From assembly GCF_030272615.1 (NCBI RefSeq), contig NC_081413.1:551302136-551366135 (forward strand): a stretch of DNA of 64,000 bases. The letters run 5' to 3'. How positions within the stretch are numbered: the first letter of the stretch is position 1; the number at the start of each line of letters is the position of its first letter. Source of the DNA: Cryptomeria japonica. Lineage: Eukaryota > Streptophyta > Pinopsida > Cupressales > Cupressaceae. Position numbers and translations under genes: made by a program. Under the pieces are notes generated by a model. It had not been told where the DNA came from. It searched no databases and saw only the letters and a program-made list of their open reading frames with translations. Below, piece by piece: positions 23,583 to 35,251 of the stretch.

Positions 23583-25001
23583 TGATGATATGATGAAAGA
23601 ATAAGGATCTGGTCAACTACTGAGAGGGGGGGTGAATCAATAGATAGAAAAACTACTATAAACTTTCACCAATCTCAGAATCAACCTCTCAAAGTAAACT
23701 TATAAATGACAAGTTAAACCACTAAACAATAAATGCAATATCACTGTCAAGTTTAACCGGTTGACTGTTACAACAGATTAACAGTAAACAACTTGAAACT
23801 CATAAACATCCAAATACTTTTACTGACATAAGTAAAACTTAATTGCATATTGCTAACGGTTATCATGACTTATCAAAGTGGATTAAGTAGTTAAGAAAAC
23901 CAACCATAGAAAACATAACCACAAAAACATTCACCAATTGACAAAATATTTTTGACGTGGAAACCCAAATGGGAAAAACCACGGTGAGATGAGACTCACA
24001 AGATAACTATATGAACTCTTCTGAAGTTCACCCTGTTAGGAGCCAAGCCTGTTAAAGCTTTACAAAAAGTCTTGTTAAGAACAGATCCTATTAGGGATCA
24101 CCCGGTTAAGGGATTGACTATAATGCCTTGTTAGAAGCAATACCCTATGAGGAGTAACCTCGGTAGAGGATTTGAAATCCAAGCTAATGGACCACCTAGT
24201 TAGAGGATTTAAATAACACTAAGCTTGTTAGAGCTTACCCAGTTAGGGGATTTCAAGTTGTTGTAATTGTTACAAAACAACAGGGGTTTGGTGATCTGTT
24301 TGAATTGCACTACACTTGCTTGTTCAGATCCTTTCCATGCTCCTATCTGCCTTTACGCAAACTACAGATACATCATCCGATTCAGAAACCACACACTCAA
24401 CTGAAACTTTACCAACTCTGAAACAAAACAACCCATCGACCTTATAAACAAATCAATAGGTCGGTAACACAAAAAAACCTAATTCTCTCATAGAGATTAC
24501 AAACAAGTCGGTTCAAGTATGATCGTTGGATTACAAAACAGTCTCTGCACATCATTCAAGAAATCCTCTACTGCTCCTTGATCATCATTTCATCGAACTC
24601 GGTAACTCATCATGCACTTTGCATTACATGCAATATACTTATTCATTCCGTAGACAAAAACCTTTATCTCAACAGGCCAAAAACACTTTGAAACTCTCTT
24701 CATACAATATGCATACGTGTCATAATCATTACTGCTCATCATCAGATCATAAACCAATACAACCAATTCACCAAACTTAATCCGTTAGGGTTTATCAAAT
24801 CAAAGGTAGGGTTTACCAGTTCAACTCTCCAATACTTAGCAATACCGGTTCACTCTACAAACTTGCCTACCGGTTTACAGTTCCCTTCACTAGCTCTTCT
24901 TACTGGTTACAAAACAACATTACAACAATATCATTGCTGGTTAATTGACATTAATGACAACATAATATTTCATTAATGCAATCTTCATGCAAATGCCAAC
25001 A
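23583..25001 (-). repeat. A2 5' LTR (1419 bp)
   Basis: Sense starts TGTTGGCATTTGCATG at 25001 and ends at 23583, next to a degenerate PBS (ATTGGTATCAAAGATT, complement of 23567-23582). It aligns along its length with 16178-17599. The 1,419 bp compare with 1,422 and 1,432 for its relatives. Confidence 0.9.
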
Positions 25002-25159
25002 GGAATGCACATGCATTTTGGTACACTGCATATAGCTCACTGCTCAAAATAGTAAACACAGAAAGGCTACAACATTTAGGGAAACCTCACCGCCTTGTAG
25101 GAAATCTCACTGACTTACAAAAATATTCGGATTACATCCAGAGAATCATGAACTGATGA
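25002..25159 (-). repeat. Fragment of a Cop-B LTR
   Basis: It aligns to 11117-11275 of the Cop-B LTR (shared ggaatgcacatgcatt and gattacatccagagaatcat). It begins exactly where the A2 LTR ends and stops where the Gyp-G LTR begins. It is therefore the visible stump of a Cop-B 5' LTR broken by both insertions. Confidence 0.85.
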
Positions 25160-26501
25160 TGATGTTATGAAAACGAGGATTAGTGAAAAACCAATGTGAG
25201 TTCATCTAAATAACATGCTCAACCATAAACATAATGAACTCAAAACCCTTTCAAAACATATAAAGAAAGATTAGTTAAGCAAGAAGATAGATAGGAAATG
25301 AACTTCCCCATGATGCTCCCTATGCCACGACTCTTCGCTGTCCTCCTCCTCTCTAGGATCATGTTGCTATTTGATTTATGCCCTTAGTTTGAGAACTTAG
25401 CACAAAAGGGATGTTAAATGGAGGATGGGAGATGGCTGATTGTGTCAAGTGTTGAATGAGGATGCAAATGAAGTATTAGAGGCTAAATAGAAATTCCAAC
25501 CAGTGGAAGAACTAAAGCATGATACAAAGGGCTTCCTACAAAACACTCAAATTCTAAGTAACAATGATAATGCATGGATAACTCCTGTGCATGTGTGAGT
25601 GACCTCAATAATGAAGGAATGAGCCCTATTTATAGAGAAAATGGGAAAATGAAGAGTTGGGATTGAGTTATTTGAGGAAGGGCTAGGATTGCTTGAGGAA
25701 GTGGTGATCCTCAATCCATGTGCTCCTCTTCAAGTTAATCACATGTTGACAAGTGTCAACAAGGGAAGGCTTGAGAGAAGAGGGACAAAGCATTAAATGT
25801 TTGAGGAGACATGATGGTTACCATGGGTGGTTAGGTTAAGGTTAAGTTAATGGATAAATATTTTATCCAAGGGGTAAAGGAATGTGCAAGGATTAAAGGG
25901 TTATATTGGTCAAAGCCTTTAAGTCTTGAGGGTACTTGAGGGTTACCATGGATGGTTAGGTTAAGAGATAAGCTATTAACCAAGGGTTGGGGGAATGTGC
26001 AAAGGTTAAAGGTGAGTTAGGTTGGTCAAAGACCCATGTGGGTTAACTTGTTGAAGGGAGAAGGCCTTTGATGCTTTGTGAGAGCCTTAGATATTTTTGA
26101 GAAGTGACTCTTCCCTAATATCTTAGTTTAGGAATGTGCAAACACTTAGAGGGGGATTAGGCTAATAATCAGGGATTTAGACATGATTAGAATAAGGGTT
26201 AGTGTGCAACTTGTATTTTCTAGAAAGTGCAAGTGGGTGAGGGATTTATGAATTTAAATAAATTTTTATTTAGGGATTTAAATAAATGTATTTAAATGTG
26301 AGAGGGGTTAATTAAACAAATATGCTTTATTTATTTAATTAATTGTGAGAGCATGGTTTAATGAATTAAATTGAATAATTTATTTAATTAATAGAAGAAC
26401 ATCGTTAGGTTGAATTAATTAAATATTGTTGATCGATGGTTAAATAATTAAATAAATACTAAGTATTCATTTAATTTAGTGGAAATATTTGGGTGTCTAC
26501 A
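25160..26501 (-). repeat. Gyp-G 3' LTR (about 1342 bp)
   Basis: Sense starts TGTAGACACCCAAATATTTC at 26501, directly after a polypurine tract. The sense end is placed at TG 25160 by comparison with the solo LTR at 38362-39843, which starts tgataatctg. A TATA-like CTATAAATAGG lies in sense near 25633. The U3 part (26260-26480) is rich in AATTAAATAAAT. Confidence 0.75.
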
Positions 26502-26514
26502 TTTTCCCCTCTTT
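26502..26514 (-). other. Gyp-G polypurine tract
   Basis: In sense, AAAGAGGGGAAAA directly abuts the LTR start TGTAGACACC. This is the standard plus-strand primer arrangement. Confidence 0.85.
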
Positions 26515-28880
26515 GAGATGGTGCGGTTTATCGCATCATTTCAAAGAAAAACAAGTAGGCATGGCACATGCCCTAGCATGCGCTAGGTTGGTAGTTAGGT
26601 ATCCCTTGAGAGATGGGACAAAATTTTGAAAATTTGGGCGATCTCTCGAAAGTTTAAAGAAAATCAGGCATTGTAGAATGGAGGATATTGAAATGAATGA
26701 GGGTGAATGGTGAGCGGTAGAGAGTAATGGGAAGCCAATAAGTACCCTTAGGTCATGCAGGAGATATGATGCAAATATAGTATTGTGGTGCATTTGATTG
26801 ATGTTGTTCAATTGATCAATATTGTGTGGACAGTCTGGTGTAATTAGTTTAATTGCCCCAGTTTAAGTCAAAGTGTGGCAGATGATGTTAGTTGTTTACT
26901 CAAACAAGATAAACTCTGAGTAAGTGAGTCAAAGTGACCTATTGCGACTTAGGAAATTGATGTAATTGTCTGATGAAGTCAAGGTATCTGAGTCGAATTA
27001 CTCGTTGAGACTTAGACAATTGGTGTAATTGTCTGGTTTGATTGTCTTTGATTGGTTGACCAATTGACAGTGGGGTCTAAAAGGAAAACACAATATTGTG
27101 TACAGGATGACCTAGGTGACACAGGGAATGCAGCCCTTCTTGTTAGATGGACTAAGATGTATGTGGCTTGATCGATTTGATGGGCCACAAGGTAGGGCAT
27201 GCGGTGATGATGACCTAGATAGGGAGGGTGAGGAGAGGGATTCAATGTTAGATAGAAGGTATGGAGGACCTAGGACCCGTGCCTATGGAAGAGGATCAAA
27301 ATAGAGTTATCCATTGTCATGACTATGTATGAATGATATGTAGTGATATAGATTTATTAATGGATCAAATGTAACAGTAGGATATGTTCAGATGAAATGA
27401 AATGGATGGAATTTTGTGCTTTTCATAGTGCTTTCTTTCATCATTGGGCTTATTTTTTACTGATCTTGACCGAGGTATAGGAAACCAAGGTTGAGCGGCA
27501 CACTTATAAACAAACATCACAGACAAGGAAGGTTCCCCTCCATTCTGGTTCATATACACATGGTCAAGGTATACGTTGTAGTCAATAAGCCATAGTGATC
27601 TCTGACTACATTTTTGCATAGGATCTTTTATCTTAGTGAAATTCCCACATAAACACCATGAGTACATGCCCCAAAACTTCATTACAACAATCCGTAGATA
27701 AATAAACAAAGAAAAAGATATCATGAACCATCCCGACCACTCTAATCACTTGTGGATATCCTGGAGTAGCATAGGAACCTGATATATAAAAAAGCAGTAA
27801 TCTGACCAAGTGCCTATCAGCCAAACAACATTTTCTTGTCAAATAAATATGTCATAATGTCTTGTTGTAAGGAAAGATGTATCCTTGTTAAGACAGTTTT
27901 GTGTATGTTTGCTCGTATGTTGGTTGTTTGTCGATTTGATAGGTGGTCATCGTTTAGGTAGCTCAAATGTTGTTTTGCGTATGGTTCAATGTTTATGTAC
28001 AAGGAGCACGTTTATTGCACTGTTTTTTTTTTGGTTCATGTTGATGTTTTCTCATGTTTTTAGGTTTTTGAATTGTTTTGAATGTTTTTGGATTATTTCA
28101 AGACATCTTTTGAATGTTTTTGGTATTTTTTGAGGTTTTCCAAATGTTGTTGGTATTTTTTGAGTTTTTACGAATGTTTTTGGATTATTTCATGACATTT
28201 TTTGAATGGGTAACTTGGTGACTCATCACTATTGAGAATCCGCTCCCATCATTAGGTTAAAAATGTTTCCCCCAGTTAGGTGTCAGTGTGAAAGCATATT
28301 GCAGGACACGTGAGGCAATAACCCTGATTGTAGTTCAATAACCAACCATGGTAGATATGATGTATGAATGGATGTAATGGATGTGATAAAAAAAGTATGA
28401 AAAATAATGGAGCCACATCCTTTACAAATGGCACATGTTTGCCAGGTTTTCACCACCATACTTATACAAGGTGCCACCGAAATGGTTTTCACCATTTGGA
28501 TGAATGATTTTTCTTTATTATTTTCTTGATTTTTTTGATTTTTTTGTACTTTTTTCAAGACTTTTTCTAAATGGTTTTTGGTATTTTCTGAGATTTTACG
28601 AGCCTGATGCTCTACACATCTTATTTATGAAATTTTTTGAGATGTATGTTGTTGATTGGATCTGCTAGTGGTTCCCTTTCTGAAGTTTCTAACTAATATG
28701 CCCCAAACCCAAAGGAGACAATCATGACATATGGACCCAGCTAATTGGATTCAAATTTTCCCCGGTGCTCTTTGTTTGGTTGATTGTGAGGATTTTCTCG
28801 GAGAACAAGATCTCCTACCTCAAATGTCTGCAGTCTGACCCTATGATTGTAGCTTCTGCTCATGCGATGTTGATATGCTT
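26515..28880 (-). other. Gyp-G 3' non-coding region, 2.3 kb
   Basis: It lies between integrase and the polypurine tract and has no recognisable protein. It is long for a 3' untranslated region. Plus-strand T-rich units based on gaatgtttttgg(a/t) and ttggtattttttgag repeat at 28075-28205 and 28495-28600. Scattered frames (for example 27724-27365) have no known motif. It could hide a lost extra ORF or an old insertion. Confidence 0.5.
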
Positions 28881-28902
28881 TAAGGTGATTATAGGAAGCT
28901 TG

Positions 28903-29705
28903 TCACTTCTCATCAAGTAGTTCCAAGTCCTGAAGATGAGAGACTCGATACTCTTCATCATTGATCAGATTGTGCAAGGAGGCACATAGAGATGGTAATT
29001 CAACCTCAATAGGCAAGATGTCTTCTGCTCCATAAACAAATGAGTAAGGGGTTGTGGCTGTAGGGGTTCGAATACTAGTTTGATATGCCCATAGTGCTAG
29101 ATTCAGACGAATGTGCCAATCATGACCGACATCATTGATTGTCTTCTTTAAGATCCTCAGTATGTTCTTGTTTGAGGCTTCTGCTTGACCATTTCTTTTT
29201 GGGTAATATGGGGTGGAAAAATGATGTTGGATATGAAACTTCTCGTAGAGTTCGCGGACATCCTGATTTTGGAAGGGAAGCCCGTTATCTATGATGATGG
29301 ACATGGGTACACCATACCAGTAGATGATGCAATTGATGATGAATGATGCGATATGCTTGATGGTGACTTGGGTGAGTCGAACAACTTCGATCTACTTTGT
29401 GAAGTACTCGATGGTGGTAATGATGAATTTATGACCACTAGATGAAGATGGATGGATTTTACCCACAAGGTCAAGTCCCCATTGACAAAAGGGCCATGGT
29501 GTTGTGAGGGGTTGTAGTTCTTGCGCAGGTGCATGTACAAGGTCTTTGTGAACTTGACACTTCTTTCACTTTTGGACAAAGTAGTAGGCGTCTTTTTCAT
29601 GGAAGGCCAATAATATCCTGTTCTCGTGATCTTTTTAGCTAATGAAGGGCCACTTGAGTGGGCCCCATAGATTCCTTCGTGTACTTCTTCTAATGTTGTG
29701 GTCAC
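28903..29705 (-). pseudogene. Gyp-G integrase
   Basis: The minus strand shows the H2C2-type zinc-binding start (EVHEGIYGAHSSGPSLAKKI, 29690), the first-Asp region (WGLDLVGKIHP near 29470, after a frameshift at about 29580), IIDNGLPFQ with the second Asp (29290) and NGQAEASNK with the Glu (29185). Then comes LALWAYQTSIRTPTATTPYS. The triad is therefore present. A frameshift and stops (for example before EVVRLTQVT) break it. The order after RT marks this as Ty3/gypsy. Confidence 0.88.
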
Positions 29706-29716
29706 CTCACCTTGCT

Positions 29717-30979
29717 CTAAACATTGGAGGAGAGTTTCATTGAGACTTTGTCAGTATAGGGTTTTGGCAATGATCGTGTATCAGGCAAATTGGTGTATGA
29801 AGGTTTTGCATTGATTGTTTGATTGATTAGGTGTAAGGATTTGATCGCGTAAGTATGCAAAAAATTCACCATACCATGGGGAATCAGGACTGATGAGTTG
29901 ACAGACCATCTTAGATTCTGGGATATCATAAGCGGGGATCCAAAGTTGTTCAACTAAGAACTCATAGTGTATTGAATTCTATGGAAGATCGAGTAGAGAG
30001 GATATTGTAGCCATTGCATCTGCAGCTTTGTTCTAGTCTTGAAGAATCTTCTCAAAAGTGATAGATGTGAATAATTCTTTGAAGCTATCAACCATTTTCT
30101 TGTAAGGAATGAGCTTATCATCCTTAGTTTGATAGACATTATTGATATAGCAGATGACCAGTTGTGAATCGTCATATACTTGTAGTTCTTTTAAGTTCTA
30201 ATGAATGGACATTATGAGTCTTGTGATCAAATCCTTATACCCTGCTATGTTTTTTTTGCATGGGAATGCAGGCCTATATGATTTGGGAATACTATCACCT
30301 TGAGGAGTGATAAAAAGAATGTTGGCTCTTGAACGATGCCTAGTGTAGGATCCATCGCAATATAGCTTTCATGGTTGTGCTGGCATGACTGTGAAAATCT
30401 CCTCATCCAAAAAATTTGAGATGAGAGGATGATATCCTATGAGCGGTGCTTCAGCCAACTGATTTGCAATGACTTGCCCTTTGATTGCTTTGCGGTCCAC
30501 ATATTCTATGTAAAACTTGTTGAGGAGCATAACCCACTTTGCCAAGCGGCTTTTAGTGCTTCTTTACTGAGTAGATAGTTTAGAGAATCTATTTTGGCAA
30601 TGAGATGTATTTTATGTGTTAGCATGTAGTGCCTCAATTTGGTGGCTGCCAAAATTTTGCTAGAAAGACTCATTCAATAGGGGTATAATTGAATTCATAC
30701 CCTACCAGTGTAATGGAGATGCAATACTTTGCACACTCTTCTCCTTCTACATTATGTTGTGTGAGTAATATCCCTAAGGCCATATTCGTAGCCAATATGT
30801 ATAGTTACAAAGGTTTGTCGAGAGATGGCGGTGTGATAAATGGTGGCATCATCAAGTAGTCTTTTAGCTATTGTAACACTTTGGCAATTCTCTTCCCATT
30901 TTAAATGGGCATTCTTATGTAACAGATGCATGAAGGGATGACATTTGTTGGCTAATTGTGCAATGAACCAATCGATTTA
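29717..30979 (-). pseudogene. Gyp-G RNase H and connection region, strongly decayed
   Basis: This stretch between the RT and integrase should hold RNase H. Short blocks are readable in changing frames, but stops and shifts are dense and I could not place all the catalytic acids. The open frames at 30175-29954 and 29953-29717 are partly off-frame. It is called mainly by position. Confidence 0.6.
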
Positions 30980-31687
30980 CTATTTTATCCCTTGTAATGT
31001 CCTCAATTGACTAATTTTCTTAGGAGGTGGCATCTCCATGATTGCTTTTACTTTTGCAGGATCAACCTCAATGCCCTTTCTTGAGACAATGTATCCTAGG
31101 AGCTTCCAAGAGGTAACTCCAAAGGTACACTTCTTTGGATTGAGACGGATGTATTGTTCTAATTCATTGAATATTTTATTCACTACTGCGAGGTGACCCT
31201 CTCTTGTTAATGATTTATCTAGTAAATCATCAACATAATCTTCCATTGGTGTATGCATCATGTCATGGAAGATGGTAGTCATTTCTCTTTGATATGTGAC
31301 CCTACATTTTTTAGACCAAATGGCATCACATTCTTGCAGTATGTATCCCATGGGCATGCGAAAGCAATTTTGTGTTGGTCTTCTAGGGTGATCTTGATCT
31401 AGTTGTATCCTAAGAAACCATCCATGAGTGATAGTATTGCATGTCCTATTGTGAGGTCCATGATCATATCAATGTTGGGTAGAGGGAAATCATCTTTAGG
31501 ACATGGCTTATTTAGATCTTTGAAATCCATACAAATATGGATGCCCCTATTTGGTTTGGCCACTGGTACAATGTTGGAGATCCACTCTGCATAATTAATT
31601 GGCCTTATGAAACCAACATCTAATATCTTCTTCAGTTCTGCTTTCACTAATAGTGCAATCTATGGATGCATCTTCTAGATTTTTTGT
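30980..31687 (-). pseudogene. Gyp-G reverse transcriptase, cut by Cop-C at 31688
   Basis: RT blocks in order: MHP then LLVKAELKKILDVGFI (31670-31600), NRGIHICMDFKDLNKPCPKD (about 31540), LSLMDGFLGYN with the first catalytic Asp (about 31410), and EDYVDDLL, the YVDD box (about 31240). KCTFGV and LGYIVSRKGIEVDPAKVKAI follow (31140-31070). A frameshift lies near 31340, and stops appear at 31665 and 31655. The N-terminal sense end stops where the Cop-C LTR begins. Confidence 0.9.
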
Positions 31688-33129
31688 TGTATAACACAAG
31701 ATATCACTAAGAGGGGGGGTGAAACAGTGATTATAAACTATTTCAAACAATGTGTGCAACTGGTAGGATAATGAAAGCACTAACAAGTAATCACACACAA
31801 GAGCACATCACATAATACTGGATATATGAGGAAAACCCAATGTGGGAAAAACCTTGGTGAGAAATGTTGGTGGAGATCTACTGCTCCAATCCAGCCTCAC
31901 AATGAAATAATAGTTTTACAATGTTTAGGGCACCAAACCCTAGCTATTTATGGGCACCTACCCAAATGAGCACCAACCCTTGGAAACTATTCACTTTGTC
32001 GGTTAAACTCTTATCTGTCACACTGCTTATTCTTTTCTACCAATCTTTTGTTCTTACTTTCTGAACCCTCTACAACCCAGTTTCAGCCTTGTCGGATCTT
32101 CTCTGAAACTCACTATGCCCTCCTTCACTCTCTACTGCTATCTTACCGATTCAGACATTGTCGGTTTAACAGACTGTTATACTTTGTAATAGTTTGTCGG
32201 TTGCCTTAACCCTTGTCGGTTAAACCTTCCTTACTGGTTCTTCTCCCACACTCAGTCGCTTCAATATTTTCTATCACACTCAGATTGATCAACTCTTACC
32301 TCGCAGAGATTCACTGTATCATAAATCTCTAATCAAGCATTTTGTATCAACATACTTAATTTTTTGATCTGCATATTTATATATATGCTTTCCCGCCAAA
32401 ACAAAAACTCAAACTTCCCGCGCTTAAGGTTTTCTTCACCGACCTCGATCCATATCGAATTGGATCTCATCTTTCTTGAATCGACAACCTGCAATAGTAC
32501 ACCAAAATATTTGTCCTCTTTTATTCTTCCTATGAATGTTTACTATATTTAGCAAACTGGACTCTGTTCATCAATCTTGATTTTGTCGATCACAATAAAT
32601 GATCTAGCAGTTTCCTTCTCCAGATCAGCAAGATAATTAGATATACTGCTTCAATCATAATGTCAAAGAATAAAATCTCTTCCCTTTGATCTTCTTTGAG
32701 CCGCAATCCTCTACAACTAATCCATGATTTTCGCAGTCGACATTTAATACGGGCTTAGTCGGCAACTACCTCATTGACGCACCATTCACCTACCACTGCA
32801 CGTTCACCACTTGGAGTCCATGTGACATCTCTGTCAGCATCTGGCTAACTTGATTGTGTCGGTTCAACTTTGGCCACCGACCGAACATGCTACTGATATA
32901 CACTAATCAGTTAACCTTCATATCATGCACTTCTTTATTATGTTGGTTAAAACATGATATCTTATACCACACTTACCAGGTTTGCTTTCTTACCAATTGA
33001 CAGACTTACTAGTTGACATCCGATATCGATTGACATCAACATGCCAACAATCTCCAATGTCAGTAATAATATCTTGCATACAGGTTGACATACCTACCGG
33101 TTGACATCAATGACAATGCAATGCCTACA
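31688..33129 (-). repeat. Cop-C 3' LTR (1442 bp)
   Basis: Sense starts TGTAGGCATTGCATTGTC at 33129 and ends CTTGTGTTATACA at 31688. A polypurine tract complement (atctccccctttggca) follows at 33130. It aligns with 54968-56097. The left flank TTTGT (31683-31687) would be the TSD, but the other side is deleted. Confidence 0.9.
32372..32397 (-). promoter_or_regulatory. Cop-C LTR core promoter: TATA box next to an E2F-like site
   Basis: In sense, GGCGGGAAA (complement of 32389-32397, TTTCCCGCC) sits one base upstream of an AT-only TATA region CATATATATAAATATG (complement of 32372-32387). A second TTCCCGCGC-like site lies at about 32416-32424. The other LTR keeps the TATA box but has TTTCCTGCC at 55724-55732. 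The role is inferred from the motifs only. Confidence 0.5.
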
Positions 33130-33690
33130 ATCTCCCCCTTTGGCATTAATGTCAACACCCATATTATCTAGTTAACCTCCACAACCTGGGCTCACAATAT
33201 GCACTATCTCTAATTGCAAAAAAAATCCCCCTTTGACAACAATAACAAAGGAGCGGGACAACTTTCTGAGGTCTCCTCCTTTGCATGTAATTCATCAACT
33301 ACTATACCTTATCTCCCAGTAGGCCAGACTACTTTTCCCTTTCACCCTACGGTCCAATTTGTGATTTTTATTAAGTACAAATTGAATAGACACTTAAAAC
33401 AACCACAAACATGGACTGATGAGAATATTCTTCCCTAGTGAAGTATGACTTTGGTAGATAGACAACTTGCCAAAGTCTAAAACCTGTCGGTATTGCAACA
33501 TAAAAAACCCGATTTCCTTTCTGATACTAAAAATTATGCCAGTCCTATGAATTGAAGAGACACCTGACACAACTATGAAAATAACAAACAAGTTGGGGAT
33601 TCGTACTTTCCCCCTGAGTACAGCATATGGTCCAAGAGTAAAAAATGTATGGCTATGAACTTCCCCTGAACCACAAATCTCCATACACAT
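33130..33690 (-). other. Cop-C 3' non-coding region and polypurine tract
   Basis: It starts with the polypurine tract against the LTR and carries further AAAGGGGGA-type runs in sense (33225-33236). No protein is evident. Confidence 0.7.
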
Positions 33691-35251
33691 TTAAGTGCAT
33701 AAATCTGGTGAGAAAAATCCTAACTTGTGTCTTAGATAGTCAAATGTGTTTACCGATAGAGGTTTTGTGAAGATATCAAAAACTTCTTCACTTGTAGGAA
33801 CATATTCTACCTTCACTTCTTGCTCTGCAACCTTCTCTCTGAGGAAGTGGTGTTTGATAGAAATGTGATTTGTCCTTGAGAACATAACTGGATTCTTTAA
33901 AATGTTGATGGCACTTGAGTTATCACACTGGATTGAAATAGGGTCAGATATTTCTATTTGAATGTCCTTAAGAGTCTGCTTCATCCATAACACCTGAGAA
34001 CGACATGTAGCAACATCAATATATTCTACCTCGACAGTAGATAAGGAGATTGAATCCTTCTTCTTGTTGTGCCATGAAACTAACCAATCACCTAAAAAGA
34101 ATGCACCACCGTTTATGCTTTCTTGATCATCAATATAGCCTACCCAATCAGCATCAATGTAGGCCTGTTAAGTGAAATCTCCTTTCTTTGGATACCATAA
34201 GCCATAATTAAGTGTTCCTTGTAGGTACCTAAAGATTCTTCTAACTACATTCTCATGTGACTGTTTAGGTGCAGCTTGAAATATTGTCACCATACATACT
34301 ACATGCACTATATCTGGTCTTCAGGCAGTAAAGTATAACAAACTACCAATCATGGATCTATACAAGGTCTGATCCACTTCCGATGACTCATCAACTTTGC
34401 TCAACTTGCATCTAGTCACCATGGGGGTACTTACTGGTTTTTTGTCTTCCATATGAAACTTCTTCAACATATCTCTGGGATACTTGGTTTGAAATATTCC
34501 TTTATCTTTTTGTGAAATTTGCAAACCAAATAAATATGACAGCTCTCCAAGCATTGACATCTCAAACTCTGATTGCATCTGATCAACAAACTCTATACAC
34601 AAGATATTTGTGTTTCCTCCAAATATTATATCATCCACATATACAACAACAATAATCAAGTGATTTCCATCTACTTTGATGTACAGATTACTATCTGCTC
34701 TTCCCTTTCTAAAACCTTTCTCCTTAAGGTACTTATCCAACCTTGAATACCATGCTCTTGGAGCCTGCTTTAAACCATACAATACTTTCTTCAACTGGCA
34801 TACAAAACTTTCATCATCATGTAGCAAAAAAACCTTCTGGTTGTTCTATGTAGACTTCTTCTTCCAAATTACCATTCAAGAAAGCAGACTTGACATCCAT
34901 TTGATATACCTTGTATCCTTTGAAGGAAAATAATTCTAAGAACATTCTACTAGCCTCAAGTCTTGCAACTGGAGCAAATGTTTCTTCAAAATCAATTCCT
35001 TCTACGTGAGAAAACCCTTTGCACACTAACCTTGATTTATGCCTGACAATCTTACCTTCTTCATTCATCTTGTTCCAGTAGACCCATTTAGTACCTGTGA
35101 CATTCTTATCTGCTAGTCTAGGAACTAATTCCCAAGTCTTGTTCTTTTCAATATGTTGCAGCTCTTCTTCCATAGCATCCATCCATTTGTCACTTTTGTT
35201 GGCCTCATTGAATGTTTTGGTTTCCATTTTAGTCATGAGGTAGAAATTCAC
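33691..35251 (-). pseudogene. Cop-C reverse transcriptase and RNase H
   Basis: Order in sense: [20 protein letters not shown] (35170), [40 protein letters not shown] (35251-34817), then a frameshift in a poly-A/T run at about 34830. KVLYGLKQAPRAWYSRL, the catalytic YVDDIIFGGN (about 34640) and MVTRCKLSKVDESSEVD follow (34827-34321). RNase H proper (34320-33994) is damaged by stops. Its end reads CDNSSAINILKN and DIFTKPLSVNTF, stopping at 33691. The RT block is one of the best preserved in the window. Confidence 0.9.

Larger units (their letters stand above)
16178..25001 (-). mobile_element. Cop-A element A2, Ty1/copia, with a solo LTR inserted
   Basis: LTRs at 16178-17599 and 23583-25001 bound an interior with gag, protease, integrase and RT/RNase H in the copia order. 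No flanking TSD can be matched: the high flank is GGAAT, but the low flank is another element's PBS. The internal length without the inserted solo LTR is about 4.5 kb, close to A3's 4.5 kb. Many stops and at least two frameshifts are present. Confidence 0.85.
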
